DNA of 24,289 nucleotides from Salinivirga sp964413185 (GCA_964413185.1 CAYPSX010000034.1:1-24289); one strand, 5' to 3'; numbered from the stretch's first letter, positions 1 to 8,346 are shown. Numbers and translations: made by a program. The notes: generated by a model not told the origin, from the sequence alone.

Positions 1-31
1 TTGTTAATAGTGCAAAAAAAACACATTAAAA

Positions 32-62
32 TTTGCAAAAGATGAGAAATAGCCTATATTTG
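32..62 (+). promoter_or_regulatory. Bacteroidota-type promoter of the HU gene
   Basis: TTTG at 32-35 is followed after 19 bases by TATATTTG at 55-62. This matches the Bacteroidota primary-sigma consensus TTTG-N19-21-TAnnTTTG. Transcription would begin near 68-70, giving a leader of about 40 bases before the HU ATG at 111. It is the best-matching promoter in the window. Confidence 0.75.
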
Positions 63-110
63 CAATGAACTGGTACATAAAAATTGGTTAAACGTAAAAA
101 TTTTAGGTTT

Positions 111-383
111 ATGAACAAAGCACAATTAATAGATGCCATGGCATCTAAATCAGGTCTTTCAAAAAACGACAGTAAAAAAGCATTAGAAGCTTTTATCGAT
201 TCGGTAACAGATGCTCTTAAAGCAAATGACCGTATTCAATTAGTAGGATTCGGTTCTTTCTCAGTAGCAGAAAGAAGCGCCAGAACAGGTCGCAATCCCA
301 GAACAGGTGAAGTTATTAACATTCCTGCTAAAAAAGTCGTTAAATTTAAAGCTGGAAATGACTTATCTACAGATGTTGGATAG
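111..383 (+). CDS. hup: HU family DNA-binding protein
   Basis: A 90-residue histone-like nucleoid protein that binds and bends DNA as a dimer. The HU signature spans residues about 46-66 (GFGSFSVAERSARTGRNPRTG) and includes the intercalating Pro63 at its conserved position. Length and N-terminus (MNKAQLIDAMA) fit the family exactly. An in-frame TTG at 84 would add nine residues, but the ATG at 111 matches the family start and lies about 40 bases after the predicted transcription start. A strong promoter and a tight intrinsic terminator suggest an abundant monocistronic transcript, as expected for HU. An IHF-like role cannot be excluded, but the lack of a long tail favours homodimeric HU. Confidence 0.96.
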   Translation: MNKAQLIDAMASKSGLSKNDSKKALEAFIDSVTDALKANDRIQLVGFGSFSVAERSARTGRNPRTGEVINIPAKKVVKFKAGNDLSTDVG

Positions 384-402
384 TCAAGTTTTCAAAAAAC
401 TT

Positions 403-439
403 AAAAAAGAGTCCCCTCAAAACAGGACTCTTTTTTTTT
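403..439 (+). terminator. Intrinsic terminator after HU
   Basis: AAAAAAGAGTCC (403-414) pairs perfectly with GGACTCTTTTTT (425-436) around a 10-base loop, and a run of nine T ends at 439. It starts 19 bases after the HU stop codon and ends only 18 bases before the trmH ATG. trmH therefore needs read-through or a promoter hidden in this short stretch. Confidence 0.9.
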
Positions 440-457
440 GCCAAATTGATTTAACAA

Positions 458-1132
458 ATGCATACCCATTTAATACCCAGACTAAAAGAGTTTATTTCAC
501 CTGAACGCGAAAAACTATTTCAAAAAATATTAAAAAATCGCACAAACTACATCACGGTCGCTGTAGAAGAGATATATCAATCGCATAATGCCAGTGCGGT
601 ATTGCGCTCGTGCGATTGTTTCGGAATTCAATCAGTCCATGTAATTGAAGACAAATATAAATTCTCGCCCAATCCGGAAGTTGATATGGGCTCTTCAAAA
701 TGGCTGACCATAAACAATTATAATGAAAATGATCCGCTGGAAACTGCAATTACAAAGTTGAAAGAAAAAAACTATAGGATCGTTGCTACAACCCCGCACA
801 CGAACGACACCAAACTGGAAGATTTTGATATTTCAAAAGGTCCGGTTGCTTTGTTCTTTGGAACAGAAATGCGTGGTTTATCGCAAAAGGCCATTGAAAT
901 GGCTGATGAGCATCTGAAAATACCCATGTACGGTTTTACAGAAAGCTTTAATATTTCGGTTTCTGTTGCTATAATTTTGCACCACTTGCGTCAGAAATTA
1001 AATAAATCTACCCTTCCCTGGCACTTAACTGAAAAAGAACATGAAGAAATCTTGTACAACTGGATTATATCATCAATAAAAAAGCCCGATTTAATTATTG
1101 AGAGGTTGCTTAACGATGAAAAAAAAGCTTAG
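458..1132 (+). CDS. trmH: tRNA (guanosine-2'-O)-methyltransferase TrmH (SpoU family)
   Basis: A 224-residue SPOUT-class RNA 2'-O-methyltransferase that uses S-adenosylmethionine. The three SpoU motifs are visible. Motif 1 is HNASAVLRSCDCFG at about residues 43-56, with the catalytic Arg in RSCD. Motif 2 is ALFFGTEMRGLS at about 130-141. Motif 3 is IPMYGFTESFNISVSVA at about 154-170, which forms the cofactor-binding trefoil knot. The arrangement and the basic C-terminal tail resemble bacterial TrmH, which methylates G18 in the tRNA D-loop. The short N-terminus without an extra substrate-binding domain argues against RlmB. Gm18 specificity is inferred from family resemblance. No promoter was found in the 18 bases after the upstream terminator. 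Confidence 0.88.
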   Translation: MHTHLIPRLKEFISPEREKLFQKILKNRTNYITVAVEEIYQSHNASAVLRSCDCFGIQSVHVIEDKYKFSPNPEVDMGSSKWLTINNYNENDPLETAITKLKEKNYRIVATTPHTNDTKLEDFDISKGPVALFFGTEMRGLSQKAIEMADEHLKIPMYGFTESFNISVSVAIILHHLRQKLNKSTLPWHLTEKEHEEILYNWIISSIKKPDLIIERLLNDEKKA

Positions 1133-1211
1133 ATGGGATAATCAAAGAATTACAAAATTGATAACGAATCGACTCCATTTCGTAGTCGGAGTATGAACCC
1201 ATCAATACGGG

Positions 1212-1727
1212 TTAGACAAAAAACAACAAAACTGTAATTCCCAATAAAACCAGGGAAACTCCACTGGCAATATAGAGTAGTTTACGACGTATACCAAAAT
1301 CGTCGCGGCTTAAAATACGTCTTATTGCATTTTGAATGCGTAACCGGGCAAAATTGTTTTTTGTAATGATATCGTCAACCAACATTTCCGTTTTATACAT
1401 ATCCAGTTCATGCTTTTCAAGTTCGCCGGGATTGTATATTAAAATTATATGCGTATTAAATAGCTTATGCCTTATTTTCTCAAGTGTTTCATTACTGCTG
1501 TTGGTTCCCTCTGCATGAGCACTGATGGAAATAATAACAACGTTGCGCTGAAACTTATTCGTCTGATTATTATCCAAAAAATCCAGAAAATCATCGGCTG
1601 AATTAAAGCTTGTAATGGTGTGGTTTTCTATTCCCCGGGCAAAAACCTGCTTAAGCACACGAATAAAACCATTGTCGTCATCAATGATGTATACTTTGGT
1701 CCGGAGTATTTTATGCAAAAATGCCAT
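1212..1727 (-). CDS. Degenerate receiver-like protein with a C-terminal membrane anchor
   Basis: 171 residues. The N-terminus (VYIIDDDNGFIRVLKQVF) and fold order resemble a response-regulator receiver. The acidic pair D16/D17 is present and K123 sits in the expected ITKNNF position. However, the strand that should end in the phosphoacceptor Asp reads VVIISIS, placing Ser67 where Asp belongs, and the switch Thr/Ser position reads Tyr98. The last 22 residues (150-171) are a hydrophobic helix after a basic patch (RRK, 147-149), with almost nothing beyond it, so the protein looks tail-anchored with its receiver in the cytoplasm. No output domain exists. It is last in a minus-strand run with a LytTR regulator upstream. 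The function is unknown; a phosphorylation-independent scaffold or decoy is only a guess. Confidence 0.7.
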   Translation of the reverse strand: MAFLHKILRTKVYIIDDDNGFIRVLKQVFARGIENHTITSFNSADDFLDFLDNNQTNKFQRNVVIISISAHAEGTNSSNETLEKIRHKLFNTHIILIYNPGELEKHELDMYKTEMLVDDIITKNNFARLRIQNAIRRILSRDDFGIRRKLLYIASGVSLVLLGITVLLFFV

Positions 1728-1840
1728 AAGCTGTATTTAAGGTACGTTGGCTGTATTTAAAAATGCAACAAATAATAAACTGTCACTATTAGGAAACGAC
1801 TTTTGATTATTTAGTGCTAATCTACATAGAAATCATGGCA

Positions 1841-2713
1841 TTAGAAAGTAAATGAGATATCTTTTTTTCGTTTATTCAAGTCTTTTTTGGAGTTTTTTAC
1901 ATCGAGATTCTCCCTCAAATGCCATTTACCATCCTCAAACTCAAGGCCGTCGAAGGTGAGGTCCGAACCATAATATGATTTTTGATCTCTTACTGCCGGG
2001 GTAAGGGGCACAAGATGCTCAAATACCACCATATCTATATCATCATCATAAAACAACCGCATAGATGCCATATATGAAAACTCGAAAATAATTCGCTTCT
2101 TACGGTCCTTTTTCAGTTTAAAAATACTTTTTCCAAACCGGGGAACTCCACTACTGGTAAAGCGTAAAACATCAATCACTTTCCGGTTTAGAAACAGTGT
2201 ACCACCATCCCAGCCAAGCAGTAAATACTCATCGTATTTCCTTTTTGGGGGTGGTACAATATCGTAATATAAAGCGCCATACCAGTTCTCAGCATCGAGT
2301 ACCTGCTGTTCCGGATCTGGAATGCTGTCAGATTTATCGATCAGCTCAGTGAGTACAATTTCATCTTTATCCTTGTGGTAATATTGAATAAAGGCATAGT
2401 AGGTATAAGTTCCGTCTCCATCGAGTGTATTCCAGTTGATTATCCGGAATTTTTCATCGGGCGACATAATTCGGCCTACCGTCCTGAGTGTATCAAAAGG
2501 GTTTTCAAAAAACTCTTTTTTTACCAATATTCGTTTAAAAATATCTCGAATAGAATCATTGATCTGCTTTTTTTGCGATTGATCCGGTGTTACACGTAAT
2601 CGCTTAAAACAATTGTATAATGTATCTTCTACACCAGGCGACTGGTTGGTTTGTGATAGTCCCGGAAATATAAAAAACAGTATAAATAACGGGAGCAGGA
2701 ATCCTTTCAACAT
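1841..2713 (-). CDS. Secreted protein of unknown function
   Basis: I do not recognise a named family. The chosen start (M at 2713) gives 290 residues beginning with a classic signal peptide, MLKGFLLPLFILFFIFPGLSQ, with likely cleavage after about residue 20. An in-frame ATG at 2761 would put 16 charged and hydrophobic residues in front of this signal and is less likely. The mature part is rich in aromatic and charged residues, contains no obvious catalytic motif or repeat, and ends in a very basic stretch (KNSKKDLNKRKKD). It lies 73 bases after the aminotransferase gene in the same direction. A TATTTTTG box at 2740-2747 (minus strand) could be a -7 element for it, but no partner -33 box is convincing. 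Confidence 0.75.
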   Translation of the reverse strand: MLKGFLLPLFILFFIFPGLSQTNQSPGVEDTLYNCFKRLRVTPDQSQKKQINDSIRDIFKRILVKKEFFENPFDTLRTVGRIMSPDEKFRIINWNTLDGDGTYTYYAFIQYYHKDKDEIVLTELIDKSDSIPDPEQQVLDAENWYGALYYDIVPPPKRKYDEYLLLGWDGGTLFLNRKVIDVLRFTSSGVPRFGKSIFKLKKDRKKRIIFEFSYMASMRLFYDDDIDMVVFEHLVPLTPAVRDQKSYYGSDLTFDGLEFEDGKWHLRENLDVKNSKKDLNKRKKDISFTF

Positions 2714-2786
2714 GAAAACGGTTCTTTTTCTTTTGTGTACAAAAATAACGATTTTATACAAATAATATTACCTGCTACAAATATGG

Positions 2787-3980
2787 CTATTTATTTTGGG
2801 TAAACTCATCAATTAATTGTAGAAGTTTTTGGGTTACAAACTCAATTTCCTCTTTTGCAATGATCAGGGGTGGTGCAATGCGAAATGCAGTGGAATTGAA
2901 CAAAAACGGATCGAATATTATTCCGTTTTCAGCTGCATATTTCATAAAATCAGGAATAAATACATTGTTGAGTTCCACTGCCAGGAAGAGTCCTTTGCCA
3001 CGAATATTATTAATTCGCGGATGGGCCATTCCTGACCTGAACATTTTTTCTTTCTCCCGGGCTTTTTCAGCCAAATTCTCTTCCGTTATTATTTCTAATG
3101 TGGCTTTTGCGGCGGCGCATGAAACGGGATGACCGCCGAATGTGGTAATATGGCCCAGTGCCGGACTATGAGAAAAAAGTCCCATTAGTTTTTTAGAGGC
3201 AACAAAAGCGCCAATGGGCATACCCCCGCCCATTCCTTTTGCCAACGTAATAATATCCGGTTCAATGCCGTAATGCATAAATGCAAATAATTGACCGGTG
3301 CGGCCAAAACCGGTTTGAATTTCATCGAAAATAAGCAGAGCCCCTACCTCATTGCAGCGTTGGCGCAAGGCATCCATATACGCTTGCTCTGCCGGAATAA
3401 TTCCGGCCTCAGCCTGGATGGGCTCCACAACTACACAGGCGGTATCCTCATCAATAACCTGTAAATCATCAAAACTATTGAACTCGATGTGAGATATGCC
3501 GGGTAAAAGTGGCCTGAATGGTTGCTTTAACGTTTCGTTGCCCAAAATGCTCAAAGCACCATGCGTACCTCCATGATAGGCATTTTTACAGGCAACAATC
3601 TTGGGCTTTCCGGTTGCTCTTTTAGCTAGTTTAAGCGCACCCTCTACCGCTTCGCTGCCTGAGTTTACGAGGTAAACATTATTCAAATTATCGGGCAAAT
3701 GGTTTGCAAGCAGCTCTGCATATTGCGATTGTGGTGCCTGCACCATTTCGCCATACACCATCAAGTGCATATATTTATCGACTTGCGATTTTATGGCATC
3801 AACAACTTTGGGATGGCGATGACCAACATTACTAACAGATACGCCTGAAACTAAATCAATGTATTTTTTTCCGTCAGCCGCATACAAATAAATACCTTCG
3901 GCATTAACAATTTCAAGGGCCAACGGATTGGTAGTGGTTTGAGCCAGATATTCGAAAAATAGTTGCCTGTTATTCTTCAT
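2787..3980 (-). CDS. Class III PLP-dependent aminotransferase (aspartate aminotransferase family)
   Basis: A 397-residue fold-type I, class III aminotransferase. Visible motifs are NSGSEA (106-111) for cofactor phosphate binding, YHGG (135-138) whose aromatic stacks on the PLP ring, D219 in LLIFDEIQTGFGRTG contacting the pyridine nitrogen, and K248 in ITLAKGMGGGMP as the Schiff-base lysine. Thr279/280 is the expected phosphate-contacting Thr. The family includes acetylornithine, ornithine, 4-aminobutyrate and lysine aminotransferases. In ArgD the residue after HG is normally Arg (HGRT), which binds the substrate carboxylate. Here it is Gly (HGGT), so an ArgD label would be unsafe. No arginine, lysine or polyamine genes lie nearby. 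The LytTR regulator ends only 30 bases upstream, so the two may be co-transcribed. Confidence 0.92.
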   Translation of the reverse strand: MKNNRQLFFEYLAQTTTNPLALEIVNAEGIYLYAADGKKYIDLVSGVSVSNVGHRHPKVVDAIKSQVDKYMHLMVYGEMVQAPQSQYAELLANHLPDNLNNVYLVNSGSEAVEGALKLAKRATGKPKIVACKNAYHGGTHGALSILGNETLKQPFRPLLPGISHIEFNSFDDLQVIDEDTACVVVEPIQAEAGIIPAEQAYMDALRQRCNEVGALLIFDEIQTGFGRTGQLFAFMHYGIEPDIITLAKGMGGGMPIGAFVASKKLMGLFSHSPALGHITTFGGHPVSCAAAKATLEIITEENLAEKAREKEKMFRSGMAHPRINNIRGKGLFLAVELNNVFIPDFMKYAAENGIIFDPFLFNSTAFRIAPPLIIAKEEIEFVTQKLLQLIDEFTQNK

Positions 3981-4010
3981 TCCAAATATAACATTTTATG
4001 GATGAGCTCC

Positions 4011-4724
4011 TTACCTGGAAATCAAATTGAGGTCATCCATCAGATCATCGCGATATGATTTTCCAATTGGAATAACTTTCGTACCCGTTTTTTCAGCTAT
4101 AACAATGGCGTTATCTTCAATCATTTCAATGCGGTTCACGTTAATGATGTAGGAACGATGAACTCTTTTAAATTTACTTTCCGGAAGTTTACTGGCTATG
4201 GCCTTCATTGTAAAATGAATGGTGTAACGCTGATCGTAAGTAGCTACAATTACATAGTTCTCTAGAGCCTCAATGTAAATAATATCGTTGTAATTTAACC
4301 GAACAAGTGTAGAATTTTTCTTTTTAATAAAAATCTCCTCGCTGGTTTCGCCCGAAATCTGGGCAGCTTCTGCATATCTTTTCTGTGCTTTATTTACTGA
4401 TTTAATAAAACGGGGCAAACTCACCGGTTTAAGCAAATAATCGGTTACATCGTATTCAAAAGCATCAATGGCATATTTTTCTTTACCTGAAATGATGATA
4501 ATTTGCGGAGGGTTGTCCAGTGTGTTTAAAAAGTCAAGACCCGACATTTCAGGCATTTCGATATCCAGAAAAATGAGATCAATGGTATCGGGGCCGTTAA
4601 ATGCCTGGATGGCATCTATGGCGTTCTCATATACATTTACAAGGTTGAGCACCTCTGATTTTTTCACAAACTCCTCAATTATTTTGCGAGATAAATGGTC
4701 GTCGTCAATAATAATACAATTCAT
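4011..4724 (-). CDS. LytTR-family response regulator
   Basis: 237 residues from the chosen ATG at 4724 (MNCIIIDDDHLSRKI), the usual start for this family. An in-frame ATG at 4772 would add 16 basic residues and overlaps a hairpin. The receiver domain (1-120) has the acidic cluster D7-D9, phosphoacceptor D54 in FLDIEMPEMSG, Ser79 and switch Lys99 in LLKPV, so it looks fully functional. Residues about 135-235 form a LytTR DNA-binding domain (IFIKKKNSTLVRLNYNDIIYIEA, split here by position, then FKRVHRSYIINVNRIE). No histidine kinase is adjacent, so it is an orphan here; in Bacteroidota the partner is usually a membrane 5TM/LytS-like kinase. A perfect 14-bp inverted repeat lies upstream and may regulate the gene. 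Confidence 0.93.
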   Translation of the reverse strand: MNCIIIDDDHLSRKIIEEFVKKSEVLNLVNVYENAIDAIQAFNGPDTIDLIFLDIEMPEMSGLDFLNTLDNPPQIIIISGKEKYAIDAFEYDVTDYLLKPVSLPRFIKSVNKAQKRYAEAAQISGETSEEIFIKKKNSTLVRLNYNDIIYIEALENYVIVATYDQRYTIHFTMKAIASKLPESKFKRVHRSYIINVNRIEMIEDNAIVIAEKTGTKVIPIGKSYRDDLMDDLNLISR

Positions 4725-4768
4725 AGCATTCTTGTTTTTCGTGTGTAACAGGATTTTATTTATCCGTT

Positions 4769-4806
4769 TCATATCATCTTTATTATTGTTTTTAAAGATG
4801 ATATGA
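4769..4806. promoter_or_regulatory. Perfect 14-bp inverted repeat upstream of the LytTR regulator
   Basis: TCATATCATCTTTA (4769-4782) and TAAAGATGATATGA (4793-4806) are exact reverse complements around a 10-base loop. They lie 45-82 bases upstream of the LytTR start, inside the divergent region shared with the subtilase gene. It could be an operator, or a hairpin in the LytTR leader. There is no T tract suited to termination and no upstream gene to terminate on either strand. Confidence 0.6.
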
Positions 4807-4938
4807 GTTTTATTAACCTTTTAAAAACCAAATATAATCAATAATTTACCTTCTTTTATTAATATTAATTATTTTTTTGTGATGATAGGGCAATAATTTC
4901 GTATAAAAGGCTAAATTTCGGTTTAAATATCTTAAAAA

Positions 4939-7596
4939 ATGAAAAAAACAATAATAACTCTATATTTATTGCTTTCTATATCAATCTTGTTTGCCAGCGG
5001 AAGCAGCATAATTATTAAATTCAAAAATAACGAAAACCCGCCCGTAAAGCCTACAGAAGCCCGGGTAAACGGTGAATTGAAACCGGTTTTCGCATACCAC
5101 TACAATCAGTTACAAAAAGGCAAGCCAACCCGCTTATCAGGCATTTTTAGTGTCACAGTCAGCAACAAGGAGCAACAGGCAGCATTGTTATCCATGCTAA
5201 AAAAAGATACTGCCATTGAATACGCAGAGATTAAGCCCACTGTAAAACTTTTCGATGTTCCCGACGACCCTGCAACCGGTTCGCAGTACTACCTGTCGCA
5301 GGTAAATGCTTATGATGCCTGGGATATTTCGCAGGGCGACTCCACCATTGTAATAGGCATAGTTGATACAGGTACAGATTTTACACACGACGATTTATCG
5401 GGAAAATGTGCCATCAACTACAACGACCCGATTAATGGTATTGATGATGACATGGATGGATTCATCGACAATTATCATGGCTGGGATTTGAGTGAAAATA
5501 ACAATAACCCGCAAGCCGACATAAACGGGCATGGTGTGCGTGTAGCGGGCATAGCAGCAGCAGCTACGAACAATGGCACAGGCATTGCCGGAGTTGGTTA
5601 CAACGTGCGTTACCTGCCTGTGAAAACCATGAACAGCCTTGGAGAACTAAACACTGCCTACGAAGGCATTGTATACGCTGCCGACCATGGCGCAGATGTG
5701 ATTGTGTGCTCGTGGGGCGGTATTATTGAATCGGAATTTGGCCGCGATATTGTTCAATACGCAGTTTATGAAAAAAATGCAGTAGTTGTTGCGGCTGCAG
5801 GAAACAGCAGTAATGAAGATGTATACTTTCCGGCATCGTACCCCGAAGTGTTGGCCGTAGCTGCTACAAACGCAAACGACCAAAAATGGACAGGCTCAAC
5901 TTTCGGCTATCAAATTGATATTTCTGCGCCCGGTGAAGGCATTTATGCCACAACGCTTGGAAATGGATACGGAAATGGCTGGGGAACTTCATTTGCTGCA
6001 CCAATGGCAGGCGCCGTGGCCGGACTTATAAAGCATCAGCGCCCTCATTTAACCGCTATGCAAATCGTTACGCAAATTAAAAACACAACCTATTTCCTCG
6101 ATACCATTCCGCAAAACGTATACTACGAAGATAAACTGGGTTCGGGACGCCTCGATGCTTTTTCGGCGCTCACCGACACATCAATTAGTGGAATTGAATT
6201 ACAAAATATCAGCGTCGATGGCGGACACAGGCCGGGCGATACTCTTTTCATTCAGGGAGAAATAATCAACTACCTGATGAATGCAGCCGTTTTAATTGAA
6301 GTCGAAAGCCTCTCTGAATATGCAGAAATAATAAACAGCTCCCTCAATGCCGGCATTTTGGGCACATTCGACACATACAGTTTTGAAAACAATTCATTAT
6401 CACTGCGTTTATCGCAGGAAACGCCTTACAACGAAACCATTACACTAAAAATCAATATTAGCGACGGCAGCAAAACCTACCGCAGGTTCATCACCTTCAA
6501 CACCAATAAATCGTATATTGATTTAACAGAAAATGACCTGAACAGCACCATAACATCAAACGGAAGAATTGGTCACAACCAAACCTCTGCACCCTTGCAG
6601 GGACGAGGAATTTGGATGGAAAACAACGCCAATATGATTTGGGAAGCGGGCTTGATTTACGGGAACAGTACTGAAAACATCGTCAGCACATTTGTAGGAG
6701 CCTCGCCATTGCAAACACTTACAACGCCGGACACATTGGATTATGATGGTAGTGGAACACAACTCTATGCCACAATGAGTGACACGAATAAGCAAAACTC
6801 AATGGGGCTGCAAATTGAACAAACCGTGACTGCCAACAATGACAATGGAATGGAAAATACGCTGATATTCCAGTGGAAATTAATCAACAACTCTGCAAAC
6901 ACCTATGAGGACTTTCATTCGGGTGTGTATTTCGACTGGGATTTGGTATCGGCAGGTACCAACAAAGCATTTTTTGATACAGAAAACCAAATAGCCTTTT
7001 GCAAAAACAATATTGGAGAGAACATGGTTACGGGCATTAAAATATGGGGAGAGCCATTCCACCATTATGCATTCGATTTAATTGACGACCCGGAAGGCAT
7101 CAACATAACAGATGGCTTCACCAATGAAGAGAGGTGGTTTGCCCTTTCAAATGAGCGGCCTGAAGCAGGCGAAGGAACGGGTAATGATGTAGCGCATATT
7201 GTGGCAACCGAAAGCATAACTTTTGAGCCCAACGACACAGCGTTATTGACCATGATTATTGCCGCCGGATACCACGAAACAGAGGTTATTACAGCTACAG
7301 AAAATGCAGAAGCTTACATTTCGCAACTTAATGCAATTTCTTCAAACAAACCAACCGAAAAACTTTCGGTTTTCCCTCAGCCGGCAGGAGGTTACGTTAA
7401 TTTGAAAGCACAGGAAAACATTCGTCAAATCGAGATTTACAGTCTTGACGGCAAGCTTATGCAACAAAAAGTGGTTAACGGAAAAACGATTCTCCTAATC
7501 ACCAGACTCCTAGAACCGGGAATCTACATTTTAAAAGCATTTGGGCATGAAGCAAGCTATGCTGTAAAGCTGGTTATTGCATCACCTGCACCTTAA
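4939..7596 (+). CDS. Secreted S8 (subtilisin-like) serine peptidase with T9SS sorting domain
   Basis: 885 residues. A signal peptide covers about 1-20 (MKKTIITLYLLLSISILFAS), followed by a propeptide-like region to about 105. The S8 catalytic domain (about 120-410) has Asp143 in IVDTGTDFTH, His198 in NGHGVRVAG, oxyanion Asn289 in AAAGNSS and Ser351 in GTSFAAPMAG. An acidic loop at 168-178 (GIDDDMDGFID) looks calcium-binding. Residues about 415-800 are beta-rich with no recognised motif. Residues 802-885 form a type A T9SS C-terminal domain (FPQPAGGYVNL, IYSLDGK, LEPGIYILKA, VKLVI), indicating outer-membrane export and surface attachment or release. The His box departs from the usual HGTHVAG, although the catalytic His is kept. 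The gene overlaps the converging gene by 23 bp. Substrate unknown. Confidence 0.93.
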   Translation: MKKTIITLYLLLSISILFASGSSIIIKFKNNENPPVKPTEARVNGELKPVFAYHYNQLQKGKPTRLSGIFSVTVSNKEQQAALLSMLKKDTAIEYAEIKPTVKLFDVPDDPATGSQYYLSQVNAYDAWDISQGDSTIVIGIVDTGTDFTHDDLSGKCAINYNDPINGIDDDMDGFIDNYHGWDLSENNNNPQADINGHGVRVAGIAAAATNNGTGIAGVGYNVRYLPVKTMNSLGELNTAYEGIVYAADHGADVIVCSWGGIIESEFGRDIVQYAVYEKNAVVVAAAGNSSNEDVYFPASYPEVLAVAATNANDQKWTGSTFGYQIDISAPGEGIYATTLGNGYGNGWGTSFAAPMAGAVAGLIKHQRPHLTAMQIVTQIKNTTYFLDTIPQNVYYEDKLGSGRLDAFSALTDTSISGIELQNISVDGGHRPGDTLFIQGEIINYLMNAAVLIEVESLSEYAEIINSSLNAGILGTFDTYSFENNSLSLRLSQETPYNETITLKINISDGSKTYRRFITFNTNKSYIDLTENDLNSTITSNGRIGHNQTSAPLQGRGIWMENNANMIWEAGLIYGNSTENIVSTFVGASPLQTLTTPDTLDYDGSGTQLYATMSDTNKQNSMGLQIEQTVTANNDNGMENTLIFQWKLINNSANTYEDFHSGVYFDWDLVSAGTNKAFFDTENQIAFCKNNIGENMVTGIKIWGEPFHHYAFDLIDDPEGINITDGFTNEERWFALSNERPEAGEGTGNDVAHIVATESITFEPNDTALLTMIIAAGYHETEVITATENAEAYISQLNAISSNKPTEKLSVFPQPAGGYVNLKAQENIRQIEIYSLDGKLMQQKVVNGKTILLITRLLEPGIYILKAFGHEASYAVKLVIASPAP

Positions 7597-8296
7597 TCAC
7601 ATCAAAAATTTCGAGTGCGGTTGTAAAAGTGGTCAGGTTGGTATACAAACGGCCATCTTTCCCGTAGGGATGACTGTGCCCCACCGGATTCAAATAATAC
7701 GTTTCCATTGGGCTTACCAAATCAATAGTTACAGCGTAAATCAATGCCGGCTGACAAGAGGTCAGGTAATTATTGTTTTCGGGATGTTTGTTATTTGTCC
7801 AAAATTCGTTCACATCCCAGGGCTGGTTTACTTCAACATACAAGCGGACTTTGCCGGTTAATTCGTTATTGGCTTTCAGGTTGAGAATGAATTCTCCTCT
7901 GGGCGTCGCACCGGTAAAGGCATCAACTACGGGTTTTTGCGGTGTTGGAAGCTGTGCTCCTTCGAAATCGCGTCCTCCCCGCTTATGAAACCAATACGGC
8001 AGAGCTGCCGGACGCTTTGCTTCGCCCGGTCCTTTTTCCCACTTTAAATCTCCGGCAGGTTTATAAGGATAAATTCCCGTTCCTACGGATTCAGTTACAA
8101 AAAGGGTTTGAATAAAATTCCCTTCTGTATCTTGCAACCAAACTACAAAACTTGGATAATTATGCTCTTCTCCCGGTTCGAAATACATTTTAAATGCAGT
8201 ACCTTTTGAATCGGCATTTGCAGATAGCTCTTCAGGCTGTGCACAGGCAGCACTGGCAAAAAATGTTAGTACTATAAACAGGATGATATTTTTCAT
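7574..8296 (-). CDS. Periplasmic protein, DUF2271-like
   Basis: 240 residues from the ATG at 8296, which begins the signal peptide MKNIILFIVLTFFASAACAQ with a likely signal-peptidase-I site after ACA. An in-frame ATG at 8317 would prepend seven basic residues. Blocks such as FVVWLQDTEGNFIQTLFV, WFHKRGG and DAFTGATPRGEF resemble the DUF2271 pattern (a beta-rich periplasmic domain with a conserved D-x-x-(S/T)GAT block). I am moderately sure of that family and know of no established activity for it. It follows the TonB-dependent receptor by 50 bases in the same direction, so the two probably form one outer-membrane uptake unit. Its 3' end overlaps the converging subtilase gene, leaving no room for a terminator between them. 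Confidence 0.78.
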   Translation of the reverse strand: MKNIILFIVLTFFASAACAQPEELSANADSKGTAFKMYFEPGEEHNYPSFVVWLQDTEGNFIQTLFVTESVGTGIYPYKPAGDLKWEKGPGEAKRPAALPYWFHKRGGRDFEGAQLPTPQKPVVDAFTGATPRGEFILNLKANNELTGKVRLYVEVNQPWDVNEFWTNNKHPENNNYLTSCQPALIYAVTIDLVSPMETYYLNPVGHSHPYGKDGRLYTNLTTFTTALEIFDVIKVQVMQ

Positions 8297-8346
8297 TTTT
8301 TTACTTTTTAGTTTCACGAAATTAAAAAATTGACATGTTTTCTGTT

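Noticed and set aside
307..504. Open frame across the HU terminator
   Set aside because: It overlaps HU and trmH in another frame and crosses a strong terminator; composition is that of a shadow frame.
1170..1213. Short inverted repeats (ACTCC/GGAGT and AACCC/GGGTT) between trmH and the converging gene
   Set aside because: Five-base stems without a T tract on either strand, with competing pairings; not convincing as a terminator.
3983..3990. Perfect TATATTTG (-7-like) on the minus strand just before the aminotransferase start
   Set aside because: Transcription from it would begin inside the coding region, and no -33 box lies at the right distance; the 30-base gap to the upstream gene suggests read-through instead.
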